Assembly (NCBI GenBank): GCA_017792445.1
Contig: CP051232.1
Span: 3,570,001 to 3,634,000 of the forward strand
Direction: 5' to 3'
DNA from: Maritimibacter sp.
GTDB taxonomy: Bacteria; Pseudomonadota; Alphaproteobacteria; Rhodobacterales; Rhodobacteraceae
DNA: 64,000 nt
Shown here: positions 38,660-48,435 of the stretch, in pieces
Numbering within the stretch: position 1 is the stretch's first letter
Layout: each line of letters begins with the position of its first letter
Program-made: the position numbers and the translations under genes
Notes under the pieces: generated by a model
Seen by the model: the letters and a program-made list of their open reading frames with translations, nothing else
What the model was told of the DNA's origin: nothing
The model's database searches: none

Positions 38660-39714
38660 TCCCCTCGGTCCAGGGTCCTGCACCGGACGGGGCCGTGGTG
38701 CTGGACGCCGACGCGGTCGACCTGTTCATGCCGATGTCGCTGACCGTCGCCGCCTCGGGCCACATCCGCCACGCGGGGCCGACGCTGGCCAAGTTGCGGC
38801 CCGACGCGCCAATGGTGGGGCGTCGCCTGCTTGAGGTGTTCGAACCGCGCCGCCCGCGCGGCGTCGGGTCTTTCGCCGACCTGCGCGCGGCCTGTGGCGC
38901 GCCGCTGGTGATGGCCTTCCGCGACCAGCCGCGCACCGCGTTCAAGGGGCACGGGCAGGCGCTGCCCGACGGCGGCATGCTGATCAACCTGTCCTTCGGC
39001 ATCGGCGCGGTCGAGGCTTTGGCGGCCTACGACCTGACCGGGGCCGACTTCGCGCCCACCGACCTGACGGTGGAAATGCTGTATCTGGTCGAGGCGAACG
39101 CCGCCGTGCAGGCCGATCTGCGCCGCCTGACGCTTCGGCTGGACGGGGCGAAAAGCGCGGCGGTGGAACAGGCGCACAGCGACACGCTGACCGGGCTGCG
39201 GAACCGGCGCGCGCTGGACATGGCGTTGCAGCGCTATGCCGCCTCGCGCGAGGCGTTCGCGCTGATGCATCTCGACCTCGACCGGTTCAAGGCGGTGAAC
39301 GACACGCGCGGCCACGCTGCGGGCGACCATGTGCTGCAACAGGTCGCCGCGATCCTGCGCGAGGAAACGCGCGAGGCGGACACCGTGGCGCGCGTGGGAG
39401 GGGACGAATTCGTGCTGATCTTCTACCGCCTGACCGAACGCCGCCGGCTGGCCCGCATCGCCTCGCGCCTGCTGCGGCGGCTGTCCGAGCCGGTGGAATA
39501 TGACGGCGCCCGGTGCGAGATTTCGGGAAGCATCGGTATCGCGCTCAGTCAGGACTATCCGCGCCCCGATCCCGACCGGATGCTGCAAGACGCCGACGCG
39601 GCGCTGTATCGGTCGAAACGGGCGGGCAGGGCACGCTATGCCTTCGCCGGTGAAGACGCGACGCACCGGCCTGACGCGGGCGAACCACCGGCCCGGATCA
39701 CTCCGCCTTCGTGA
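38656..39714 (+). CDS. Diguanylate cyclase with H-NOX-associated N-terminal domain
   Basis: A 352-residue protein making cyclic di-GMP. The N-terminal half (about 1-150) resembles the H-NOX-associated (HNOBA) region, then a short coiled coil (NAAVQADLRRLTLRLDGAK) leads into the GGDEF domain: DTLTGLRNRRAL, HLDLDRFKAVND, the active-site loop VGGDEF, and an intact inhibitory site RxxD (READ) five residues before it. No EAL domain. It overlaps the H-NOX-like gene and its 3' end runs 17 bp into the 3' end of the giant gene. Confidence 0.9.
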   Translation: MIPSVQGPAPDGAVVLDADAVDLFMPMSLTVAASGHIRHAGPTLAKLRPDAPMVGRRLLEVFEPRRPRGVGSFADLRAACGAPLVMAFRDQPRTAFKGHGQALPDGGMLINLSFGIGAVEALAAYDLTGADFAPTDLTVEMLYLVEANAAVQADLRRLTLRLDGAKSAAVEQAHSDTLTGLRNRRALDMALQRYAASREAFALMHLDLDRFKAVNDTRGHAAGDHVLQQVAAILREETREADTVARVGGDEFVLIFYRLTERRRLARIASRLLRRLSEPVEYDGARCEISGSIGIALSQDYPRPDPDRMLQDADAALYRSKRAGRARYAFAGEDATHRPDAGEPPARITPPS

Positions 39715-42700
39715 TGGCCAGCGGGATCTCGAATTTGAAGCTGAAGCCCAGCGTTTCATAGTCGTCGCGGAACAGGCCGTCATAGCTTGCGCCCAGCGAC
39801 AGCGACGCGCCCTCGGGCATCGCGAAGCTGACGCCGGTCTGGAACCGTCCGCGCCAGCCGTCCGAGTTGGGCGAGTCGTCGGCCAGCGTGACACCCATCG
39901 TCGTGCCCATGTTGTAGATCGCTTCAAGCGTGAAGTAGGGGCGATAGGACAGGCCGCCGTCGGTGACGAAGTTGCCCGCGATGGTCGGCCCGAACCGCGC
40001 CTGACCCAGCGCGATGGTCTGGCTGGGGATCGTCACGCCCAGCCCGTCGACATAGCCGTCCTGTGTCTCCTGGAAATAGGACAGCGAGGCGTTCGGGCGG
40101 ATCGTCCACGGCCCTTTGCGGTAGTCGCCGGTCAGGCTCATCTGCGCCATCCAGCGCGAGGTGCGGAAGCTGTCGGTGTAGGTGTTGAACGGGCTAATCT
40201 TGTTGGTCGACGTCCCCGCCGCGACGCGCGCGTCGAAATACAGGTTCGGCGCCAGCCGCGCGGTCATGTAGGGGCCCATCATCCAGCCGCCGCCCGAGAC
40301 GGTGGTGTCGTTCGCGGGCGATTCCTCGGTGATCATGTCGATGCTGGTCATCAGGCCGACCAGCACGCTGTCGGTCACCAGATAGTCGGCGCCGAAGTAG
40401 ACGACGCCAAAGCGGCCCTCGCCCTCGCTGTCGTCGAATTTCTTGAACTGCGCCTCGAACCACGCGTCCCAGCGGTAGTTCGACACAAAGGCGGTGTCGC
40501 TAGTCGCGCCGTGGGCCAGCTTCAGGCTCGCTCCCGCCTGCCGCATCGTCAGCAGGCTGCCCGAGACGTTGATGGTGTCCGACCGCAGCGACATCGGGTC
40601 GAAGTTGAAGGGCGAGAAGGACATCACGTCGCCCGTCGCGAAGCGCAGCGCGCTGGCGTTGCCGAAGCCGCGGGTCAGGCGGTCGATGCGGCGGGCCATG
40701 TCCGGCTCAGAGGCCAGCAGCAGGTCGGCGCGGCGGAACAGGAACCGGTTGATGGTCTCGACGGTCTTGGTGTCGGTCTGGACCGAGGTGAGGGTGCAGG
40801 TGATCGCCTCTCCGGCCGTGACGTCCAGCACGATCTCGCCGCTTTGCGCGGTGGCGGAGCTGTCGGCGTCAGAGCAGGAGATGGCCGAGTTGCCGAAGCC
40901 CGCGGGCCGCGATTGCACAACGGTGTAGCTGCCGGGCGCAAGGGTGACGGGGCCATAGCTGCCATTGCCGCCGCTGGTGACGATCGAGAAGTTCAGCAGC
41001 GCCTCGGCCGAGGTAAAGCTGAAGGTTCCGTCCGGGTCGGCGCGCTGGATGAAGGTGACGGTGCCGCCGGTGACGGCCTCGACCTCGAGCGTGGCGCTCG
41101 CGCTGCCGCTGGCGCCCAGCGACGTGTTCAGCGGCCCGGCGGTCTCGGCGAAGGTGCCGACCGTGGTGCCCGTGACGGTGACACCGATCTCGCAGCTGTC
41201 GCCCGCCGGGATCGTGGCGCCGGACAGCGACAGGCTGCTTGTGCCCGCCGCAGCGGTCACGGTGCCGCCGGTGCAGCTGTTCGAGACGGCCGGATCGGCG
41301 GCCAGCACCAGCGTGCTGTCGAAGGTGGCGGCGAAGGCGGCGGTGTCGGCGTCGATCAGCGCGCCGCTGTTGTCCAGCGTGAAGGTCACGCGGGTGCTGC
41401 TGCCCTGCGGAATGATCGCGGGCGAGAAGGCCATGGCGAAGCCCGGCGGCGGGGCGGCGGTGACGGTCAGCGCGGCGCTGGCGTCCAACGCCGTCGGGAA
41501 GGTGGTGGTGGTGACAGAGGCGGTGTTGGTCAGGTCGGTGGTGCCCGTCACCGTCACCTCGGCGGTCACGGTACAGGTCGCGCCGGTGGCCAGCGTGCCG
41601 CCGGTCCAGCCGATCGCGGTATCGCCCGCCGCGCCGGTCAGCGTGCCACCGGTACAGCCCGCGTCCGCCGTGGCGTCGGTGGCCAGCACAAGGCCCGCCG
41701 GGAAGGTGTCGGACAGCGCCACGCCGTCCAGGTCCGAGAAGCTGTTCGGGTTGGTGACCGCAAGGGTCAGCGTCAGCGTCTCGCCCTGAACCGCAGCCGA
41801 GGCCGAGAAGGTCTTGGTCAGCTCGGGCGGCAGCTTGTCGACGAAGGTGATCGTCGCCAGCGCCTGCGTGGCGGCGGCGTTGTAGATCGACGTGACTTCG
41901 GCAGAGTTGGTGACCGACCCGGTGGCGGTGCCGGTGACGCCCGCGGTGATGGTGCAGGTCTCGCCGATGCCGATGCTGCCGCCGCTCCAGTCGACCGAGG
42001 TGCCGCCCGCCACGCCGGTCAGCGTGCCGCCGGTGCAGCCCGCGTCGACTGCCGCACCGGTGGTGATCTCAAGCCCGGCGGGGAAGGTGTCGGTCAGGTC
42101 GATGCCGGTCAGGTCGAGGAAATTGTTCGGGTTCGACAGGGTCAGGGTCATCGTGACTTCCTGCCCGACCTCTGCGGTGGTTTCGGAGAACGCCTTGGTC
42201 AGGTCCGGACCGCTGCCGCCGGTCACGGTGAGGCTGGCGTTCGCGCTGACGGGGGAGGCGTTCGCGCTGGACGTCATCTCGGCCGTGTTCGTCAGGTCGC
42301 TGCCGCCGGTGACGGTGACGTCGGCGGTGATGGTGCAGGTCTCGCCCGGCGCAAGAACGCCGTCGGTCCAGTCAAGCTGGGTGTCGCCCGCATCACCCGC
42401 CAGAGTTCCGCTGGCGCAGGTCGCGTCGCCCGAGGCGGCGGTGGCGATCTCCAGCCCGGCGGGGAAGGCGTCCGTCAGGTCGATGTCGGTGACAGTGGCG
42501 AAGTCGTTCGCGTTCTCGACCGCCAGCGTCATCGTCAGCGTCTCGCCCTGCGTGGCGGTGCCCTGCGAGAAGCTTTTGGTCAGCAGCGGCGCGCCCGCCG
42601 GAGACACCGCCAGCGCGGCGGTGGCGGGGATCGCGGTCGCGTTGCGCTCGGACACCAGTTCGGCGGTGTTGCTCAGGCTGCTGTCGCCGGTGACGGTGAC

Positions 42701-45700
42701 GCCCACGGTGATGGTGCAGGTCTCGCCCGCCGCCAGCACGCCGCCGGTCCACGACAGCGCGGTGTCGCCCGCCGCGCCGGTCAGCGCGCCGGTCGAACAG
42801 GTGGCGTCCCCGGCCGCGTCGGTCGAGATTTCCAGCCCGGCCGGGAAGGCGTCCGTCATGTCGAGGTCGGCGATGTCGACGAAGGCGTTGGGGTTGCCGA
42901 TCTCGACCGTCATGGTCAGGGCCTCGCCCTGCGTGACGCCGGTTTCCGAGAAGCTTTTGGCCAGCGTCGGCAGCGCGCCCGCATTGACCAGCAGCGTGTC
43001 GCTGGCGTCGACCGGGGTGGCGTTGGCGTCAGAGGTAAGCTCTGCCGTGTTGGTCACGTCCGCGGCGCCGGTGACACGGACCGCGACGGTCACGGTGCAG
43101 GTCTCGCCCGCATCGACGCTGCCGCCGGTCCACGAGATCGCAAGGTCGCCGTCGCCGCCCGCAAAGCTGCCGCCGACGCAGAAAGCGTCGCCCGAGGGTG
43201 TTCCAGCAGCTTCCAGCCCGGCGGGGAAGGTGTCGGTCAGGCTGATGCTGCCCACCGCGACAAAGGCGTTGGGGTTGGCGACGGTCAGGGTCATGTCCAC
43301 CGTCTCGCCCTCATCCGCGCCCGAGACCGCGAAGGCCTTGGTCAGCGTCGGGGCGATGGCGGCGTTGACCGTCAGCGTCGCGCTGGCCGCGCCAGAGTTA
43401 CCAAGGCTCGACGTCAGATCGCCGGTGGTGTTTGTCAGGGCGCCCGCCGTCGTGCCGGTGACGTCGACCGAGAGGGTGCAGGCCGCCGCGCCGGCCACCG
43501 TGCCGCCGGAATACGACAGGGTTCCGGCCCCCGCCACCGCCGTCAGCGTGCCGCCGGTGCAGGTGGTCGAGGCGTTGGGCGGGGTGGCGACGACCATGCC
43601 GGCGGGCAGGTTGTCGGTGACGTCCAGTGCGGTCGCGGCATAGCCCGACGCCGCGTTGTCGATGGTCAGTGTCATCGTCGTCGTCTCGCCCAGATCGACG
43701 GTCGCCGGTGCGAAGGCCTTGGCGAAGGAAGGCGGCGGCAGGATTTCAAGGCTGTCGGACGCGCCCGACGCGATGGTCAGGCCGTTGCTGGTGAGGTCGC
43801 TGGTGGTGTTGCCGTAACTCCCGGGCGTGGCACCGGCGGGCAGCAGCAGCGAAACCGTGAAGTAACACGTGCCCGACGCCGCCAGCGTGCCGCCGGTCAG
43901 GGTCAGCAGCGACGTCCCCGAGATAGCGGACCCCGCGCCGCAGGGCGTCGACGGCAGCGAGGTCGCGACGGTGCCCGACAGGAAGGCCGACAGATCGTCG
44001 CTGAAGGCCAGCCCGGACAGGGGGCTGGCGTCGTTGTTGGTGATCGAGAAGGTCACGTCGACGGCTGCCCCGGCGGCCTCGGCCTCGACCGAGAACGCCT
44101 TGGTGAAGGTCGGCGCGACGAAGTCGGTCACCGTCAGCGTGGCGCCGCCGGGCGTCGCGGTCAGCGAGGCGCCGCCGAAGTCGTAGCTCGCGGTGGCGGG
44201 GGTCGTGCTGTAATCGCCCGTTGCGGTGCCGCCGGGAACCGTGACCTCCAGCGTAACCGTGCAGGTCGCCGAAGCCGCAAGGTCGATGCCCGAGAAGCTT
44301 GCCGTGCCGCTGCCACTGACCGTGCCGCCGCAGGAGTTGCCGGCGACCGAGAAGCTGGCGCCTGGGATCGCCGTCGAAATCGCGTCGGTGAAGGCGGCTC
44401 CGGTGATGCCCTGCGCGCTGCTGGTGTTCTCGAAGCTGTAGACCAGCGTGGCCGTGTCCCCCGCCACGACGGGGCTGTCGGTGAAGTCGGACTGGATCGA
44501 CAGCGGGTCCGCCTCGACCACCAGCTGATCCGAAGCCGCCGCGCCGGTATAGGCCGCGCCGTCGATGGTGGCCGCGATGCCGCTGGTGGTGTTGCCATAG
44601 GTGCCGGACGTCGCGCCCCCGGGCACCGAAAGGGTCACGTCGAAGCTGCAGCTTGCGCCCGGCGCCAGCGATCCGCCGCTGAACAGAAGCGAGGTGGTGC
44701 CCGACACGGTGCCGCCGCAGACGCTGGCCGGAAGCCCGGTTGCGGCAAGCCCGCTCATGGTGTTCGACAGATTGTCAGAGAACACGATGCTGCTGGCCGC
44801 GGCGCCTGCGTCGCTGTTCGGGTTGGTCAGCGAGAACCGCAGCGTGACGGTTCCGCCCGGAACCGCCGGATCGTCGATGAACTCCTTGGTCAGGTCCAGC
44901 GCCGAGTAGGTGGTGATCGTCAGGCTATCTGACGCGGCGGTGCCCGTCAGTTCCGAGGCCGCGCCACTGTCGGCAGCGGCGGTCAGGTTGCTGGTCGTGT
45001 TTAGGAAACTTCCGGTGCCAGAGGTGCCCAGCGACAGAGCGACTTCTATTTCGCAGGTGGAATCGGGGGCGACGGTGCCGCCGGTGTAGCTAAGCGTCGA
45101 GCTGCCACCGGCCGAGCCGCCGCAGGTGTTGGTCAGCACCGATCCCAGCGTCGTGCCGCTGTAGAAGGCGTCGAGGTCGTCGGTGAAGGAAAGCTGCGTC
45201 GCCGACACCGTCTCGGAGCTGTTGTTCAGCACAAGGCTCATCGCGACGGTGGTGCCCTCGCCGGCGGAAACGGCGCTGAAGGTCTTGGTCAGCGTCAGTC
45301 CGGCAAGATCGCCGCCCGGACCGACCAGCACGGTGCCCGAGGCGGCGTTGCCGGCGAAGCTCGAGGTGTCGGGAAAGGTGCCGGTAAGCGCCGAACTCGT
45401 CCCGCCATAGGTTCCGTTCGGGGTCGAGGCCGAAAGGCTGAAATCCAGCGTCACCGTACAGGTGGCACTGGCCGCCAGCGCGCCCGAAACCAGCTGGAAC
45501 TCGGTCGCCGAGGTCAGCGCGGCCGAGCCGCCGCAGGTCGTGGCGATCCCGGTGACCGTCACGTTGGCCCCGAAGTCGTTGACGTTGTCCGAAAAGGCGA
45601 GGTCGCCCAGCGCCAGCGATCCGTTGGGGTTGGCAAGGGTATAGACAAGCTGACCGGTGTCGCCGGCCGCCAGCGTGTCGGGCGAGAACGCCTTCGCCAG

Positions 45701-47005
45701 CGTCCCGGGCTGGCCGCTGAGCACGGTCAGCGTGTCGCTGTCCGCCGGGCCCGAGGTCGCCGCGCCGTCGATCGTGGCGCTGACGGTGCTGGTGGTGTTG
45801 ACATAGTCGCCCGCCGCCGCGCCGCCCGGCACCTCCACCGTCACCGTGAAAGAGCACGCATCCCGCGCGCCGATGGTGCCGCCGGTCAGGGTGAGCAGCG
45901 AAGTGCCGCTCAGCGCCGATCCCGTGCCGCAGGGATTGCTCGGCAGCGCCCCGGTCACCACCGCGCCCGACAGCATCGCGTCGAGATCGTCGGTGAAGGT
46001 GACGCCGGTGGCATCGCTGCTGCTGCTGGGGTTGGTCAGGGTGAACGCAAGGTCCACCGTGCCGCCCGGCGCGACGGTGTTCGAGGTGAAGTCCTTGATC
46101 AGGCCCACGACACCGGCGGGCGGCGTCGTCACCGTCAGCGCCGCGGTCGAGGCCCCGGCCTGCATCTGCGACCCGCTGCCGCTGATGCCGTAGGTCAGGC
46201 TGGACGAGGTCAGGTCATAGGTGCCGGAGGCCGAGGTCTTGATGTCGAAGCTGATGGTACAGCTGGCGCCGGCCGGCACCACGTAATAGGCGGGCGTGTT
46301 CAGACCCTGCACAACCGCGCTGAAGGTGTCGCCGCCCGCAGGCGCCGAAATGGTGGAACTGAAACCGCCGCAGGTGTTCGTGACGTTCGCGGGCGACTCG
46401 ATCACAAGCCCCGCGGGCAACGTCTCGGAAAACGACAGATAGGTGACGGCGGTGGCGCTTGCGGTGTTGTCGAAGGTGTAGGTCACCGTGCTGGTGTCGC
46501 TCAGCCCGACCGAGGCGGGCGACAGCGTCTTGGTGAATCCCGGCGCCGAGGCGCTGACGGTCAGGTCATGCGCAAGGCTCGCCGAACTGCCTGCCGAACT
46601 GCTGAGCGTGACAGAGGGGTTGGTGTGGTCGCCGATGGTGGTGGCGGTCACCTGTACCGTCACGGTGCAACTCCCGCCGCCCGCAACCGTCCCGTCCGAG
46701 AAGGTCACGGTGCCGCCACCCGCAGGCGCGGTCAGCGTCCCGCCGGTACAGGTTGTCGCGGCGCTTGCCGGGGTCTGGATGGTGATCGCCGCCGGGAAGG
46801 TGTTGGTGAACGCAAGATCGGTGACCGGGCTGCCCGAGCCGTTGGTGATCGTGTAGGTCAGGGTCGAGGTGCCCCCGGCGCCGATCTCGTCCGGCGAGAA
46901 TTCCGTCGCCAGCGTCGGCTGCGCCGCGGCCGTCTGCGCCGAAACGGCGGCGGCAAGGCATAGCACGAGGGCGGAAAGGCATTTCGCGAGTACAGAGATG
47001 CGCAT
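39698..47005 (-). CDS. Giant repeat protein with C-terminal beta-barrel
   Basis: A 2,435-residue exported protein. Signal peptide 1-29; then about fifteen tandem beta-sandwich (DUF11-type) repeats of roughly 130 residues, each beginning like LTKAFS and ending DLTNTA; next a prealbumin-like domain (SFTSAEALLNFSIVTSGGNGSYGP), and the last about 350 residues form a porin-like barrel (FEAQFKKF to ETLGFSFKFEIPL). It is probably an outer-membrane adhesin-like autotransporter. Start ATG 47005 has GGGGA 5 nt upstream. Repeats 10-14 are especially alike. Export via the barrel is inferred; ends KAE, not Phe. Confidence 0.85.
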   Translation of the reverse strand: MRISVLAKCLSALVLCLAAAVSAQTAAAQPTLATEFSPDEIGAGGTSTLTYTITNGSGSPVTDLAFTNTFPAAITIQTPASAATTCTGGTLTAPAGGGTVTFSDGTVAGGGSCTVTVQVTATTIGDHTNPSVTLSSSAGSSASLAHDLTVSASAPGFTKTLSPASVGLSDTSTVTYTFDNTASATAVTYLSFSETLPAGLVIESPANVTNTCGGFSSTISAPAGGDTFSAVVQGLNTPAYYVVPAGASCTISFDIKTSASGTYDLTSSSLTYGISGSGSQMQAGASTAALTVTTPPAGVVGLIKDFTSNTVAPGGTVDLAFTLTNPSSSSDATGVTFTDDLDAMLSGAVVTGALPSNPCGTGSALSGTSLLTLTGGTIGARDACSFTVTVEVPGGAAAGDYVNTTSTVSATIDGAATSGPADSDTLTVLSGQPGTLAKAFSPDTLAAGDTGQLVYTLANPNGSLALGDLAFSDNVNDFGANVTVTGIATTCGGSAALTSATEFQLVSGALAASATCTVTLDFSLSASTPNGTYGGTSSALTGTFPDTSSFAGNAASGTVLVGPGGDLAGLTLTKTFSAVSAGEGTTVAMSLVLNNSSETVSATQLSFTDDLDAFYSGTTLGSVLTNTCGGSAGGSSTLSYTGGTVAPDSTCEIEVALSLGTSGTGSFLNTTSNLTAAADSGAASELTGTAASDSLTITTYSALDLTKEFIDDPAVPGGTVTLRFSLTNPNSDAGAAASSIVFSDNLSNTMSGLAATGLPASVCGGTVSGTTSLLFSGGSLAPGASCSFDVTLSVPGGATSGTYGNTTSGIAATIDGAAYTGAAASDQLVVEADPLSIQSDFTDSPVVAGDTATLVYSFENTSSAQGITGAAFTDAISTAIPGASFSVAGNSCGGTVSGSGTASFSGIDLAASATCTVTLEVTVPGGTATGDYSTTPATASYDFGGASLTATPGGATLTVTDFVAPTFTKAFSVEAEAAGAAVDVTFSITNNDASPLSGLAFSDDLSAFLSGTVATSLPSTPCGAGSAISGTSLLTLTGGTLAASGTCYFTVSLLLPAGATPGSYGNTTSDLTSNGLTIASGASDSLEILPPPSFAKAFAPATVDLGETTTMTLTIDNAASGYAATALDVTDNLPAGMVVATPPNASTTCTGGTLTAVAGAGTLSYSGGTVAGAAACTLSVDVTGTTAGALTNTTGDLTSSLGNSGAASATLTVNAAIAPTLTKAFAVSGADEGETVDMTLTVANPNAFVAVGSISLTDTFPAGLEAAGTPSGDAFCVGGSFAGGDGDLAISWTGGSVDAGETCTVTVAVRVTGAADVTNTAELTSDANATPVDASDTLLVNAGALPTLAKSFSETGVTQGEALTMTVEIGNPNAFVDIADLDMTDAFPAGLEISTDAAGDATCSTGALTGAAGDTALSWTGGVLAAGETCTITVGVTVTGDSSLSNTAELVSERNATAIPATAALAVSPAGAPLLTKSFSQGTATQGETLTMTLAVENANDFATVTDIDLTDAFPAGLEIATAASGDATCASGTLAGDAGDTQLDWTDGVLAPGETCTITADVTVTGGSDLTNTAEMTSSANASPVSANASLTVTGGSGPDLTKAFSETTAEVGQEVTMTLTLSNPNNFLDLTGIDLTDTFPAGLEITTGAAVDAGCTGGTLTGVAGGTSVDWSGGSIGIGETCTITAGVTGTATGSVTNSAEVTSIYNAAATQALATITFVDKLPPELTKTFSASAAVQGETLTLTLAVTNPNSFSDLDGVALSDTFPAGLVLATDATADAGCTGGTLTGAAGDTAIGWTGGTLATGATCTVTAEVTVTGTTDLTNTASVTTTTFPTALDASAALTVTAAPPPGFAMAFSPAIIPQGSSTRVTFTLDNSGALIDADTAAFAATFDSTLVLAADPAVSNSCTGGTVTAAAGTSSLSLSGATIPAGDSCEIGVTVTGTTVGTFAETAGPLNTSLGASGSASATLEVEAVTGGTVTFIQRADPDGTFSFTSAEALLNFSIVTSGGNGSYGPVTLAPGSYTVVQSRPAGFGNSAISCSDADSSATAQSGEIVLDVTAGEAITCTLTSVQTDTKTVETINRFLFRRADLLLASEPDMARRIDRLTRGFGNASALRFATGDVMSFSPFNFDPMSLRSDTINVSGSLLTMRQAGASLKLAHGATSDTAFVSNYRWDAWFEAQFKKFDDSEGEGRFGVVYFGADYLVTDSVLVGLMTSIDMITEESPANDTTVSGGGWMMGPYMTARLAPNLYFDARVAAGTSTNKISPFNTYTDSFRTSRWMAQMSLTGDYRKGPWTIRPNASLSYFQETQDGYVDGLGVTIPSQTIALGQARFGPTIAGNFVTDGGLSYRPYFTLEAIYNMGTTMGVTLADDSPNSDGWRGRFQTGVSFAMPEGASLSLGASYDGLFRDDYETLGFSFKFEIPLAITKAE

Positions 47006-47256
47006 CGGGGTCCCCGGCAAATCATCAACGGCGCAAGGGGAGGGCGCGGATCGGGTGCGCGACGCACGGGTGGCATGGCCCGGATCAGGCCGCCACCTTA
47101 ACAGGGTTCAATCTCTACCCTATCCGCATGTCTCCCCAGACAACCGGAACTTGCCCCGCCACCGCCGATTCCGGAACGGTTAACGCCCTGTCGCGGAGCC
47201 GTTTTCAAAGGGCGCATGCAAAAATGCGACACCCGGACGGACCCGCCGGCGCCGGG
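47006..47256. other. 251-bp gap upstream of the giant gene
   Basis: Between the giant gene and the Gfo/Idh gene, both leftward. It must carry the giant gene's promoter. I see TTCCGGAA as a short palindrome and no convincing -35/-10 pair. No small gene is evident. Confidence 0.4.
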
Positions 47257-48291
47257 TCAAAGGGAGACCGGGCGCCCAGTTTCGGCCGAGCTGCGGATCG
47301 CCTCGATCACCGCCATGTTTGCGATACCATCGGCACAGCTCACCAGCGGCTCGGCCTCGCCCCGCGCCAGCGCGCCGAAATGCTCCATCTGGCCCACGAA
47401 CGGGTCCGACGGCGCGAAGTCGAGCCGCCCGCGCTCCATTTTCTGGAACCAGTCCGGCGCTCCGGGGTGGGTCCAGAACGCGGCGTCCGGCAGCGACATG
47501 CCCGCCTTCGTCCCGGCATAGCTGTGGGCGTAGATGTCATGCACCGGCAGCCGTGGGCTTTCGCCCGAGCCAAGGTCATAGGTCCACGGCCCGCAGCCCG
47601 CGTCGGTGGTCACCACGCTGGCGATGCCGCCATCGGCGAACTCGAGGATCGCGGCGGCGCTGTCTTCCACCTCCAGCCCGCGCGCGGCGCTGGAGATCGT
47701 GCCCTGCACCCGCGACACCTCGCCGAACAGGTGACGCAGCAGGTCGATCTCGTGGATCAGGTTGATCGCCATCACCCCGCCCGCGCCGGGCTGGGTGCGC
47801 CATTTCACGTCGAAATACGCCTGTGGTTTCGCCATCACCGCCTGCACGTTCGCGGTCACCAGCGTGCCGAACCGGCCCTCCGAGATCGCGGCGCGGGCGG
47901 CTTTCACCATCGGGTTGTGGCGCCGGTGATGGCCCACCAGCAGCGGCACGCCGGTCTGCTCTGCCACCGCGCGCAGCGCCTCGCCCTCGGCCACCGTGTT
48001 CGCGACGGGCTTCTCCAGCAACACCGGAATGCCCGCCTTCAGCAGCACCGTGGCGATCGGAACGTGGGTGTGGTTCGGCGTGGCGACCACGGCGGCGTCG
48101 GCGCCACCCGCTGCAAGCATCGCCTCGACATCGGCGTGGTGCGGCACGCCGCGCTCGGCGGCATGGGCCGCGCCGGCCTCGGTCGGGTCGACGACGCAGC
48201 ACAGCGCCATGCCCCGGCTTCGCCCCAGCGTCGCGATGTGGGTGCCCCCGATGATCCCCGCGCCGATGACGGCAACGCGCAAGTCAGCCAT
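47257..48291 (-). CDS. Gfo/Idh/MocA family oxidoreductase
   Basis: A 344-residue NAD(P)-dependent sugar or inositol-type dehydrogenase. N-terminal Rossmann fold with GAGIIGGTH, then the Lys of the EKP motif (LLEKPVANT) and the catalytic His region (INLIHEIDLLRHLFG) in the C-terminal domain. The substrate cannot be told. It lies 144 bp downstream of an epimerase on the same strand, so both may act on sugar nucleotides. Confidence 0.9.
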   Translation of the reverse strand: MADLRVAVIGAGIIGGTHIATLGRSRGMALCCVVDPTEAGAAHAAERGVPHHADVEAMLAAGGADAAVVATPNHTHVPIATVLLKAGIPVLLEKPVANTVAEGEALRAVAEQTGVPLLVGHHRRHNPMVKAARAAISEGRFGTLVTANVQAVMAKPQAYFDVKWRTQPGAGGVMAINLIHEIDLLRHLFGEVSRVQGTISSAARGLEVEDSAAAILEFADGGIASVVTTDAGCGPWTYDLGSGESPRLPVHDIYAHSYAGTKAGMSLPDAAFWTHPGAPDWFQKMERGRLDFAPSDPFVGQMEHFGALARGEAEPLVSCADGIANMAVIEAIRSSAETGRPVSL

Positions 48292-48352
48292 GTCCGCTCC
48301 TCCCTTCAGACGGGCGGACGCTAGCGGCGCGTTTCCGGATTTGAAAGCGCCC

Positions 48353-48416
48353 AGTCTTCTTTGGTCCGAAAATATCCTGGGGGGAGGCCCGCAGGGCCGG
48401 GGGGCAAAGCCCCCTC
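48353..48416 (-). repeat. Tandem GC hairpins with ATATTTTCGG tail, downstream of epimerase
   Basis: On the minus strand two stems (GGGGGC-AAA-GCCCCC at 48400-48414, GGCCC-gca-GGGCC at 48386-48398) are followed by GGATATTTTCGGACC. This form recurs, from my memory, at gene ends in Rhodobacterales, so it may be a dispersed repeat working as a terminator. I see only one copy in this window. Confidence 0.5.
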
Positions 48417-48435
48417 GCAGCCGAAGATCCGCGCC

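Noticed and set aside
39500-44932. Very long plus-strand open frame of 1,810 codons opposite the giant gene
   Set aside because: It lies antisense to a clearly coding, repeat-bearing gene. GC-rich codon use of the real gene keeps this frame open; it has no domain signatures, and its Arg/Gly-rich text is typical of shadow frames.
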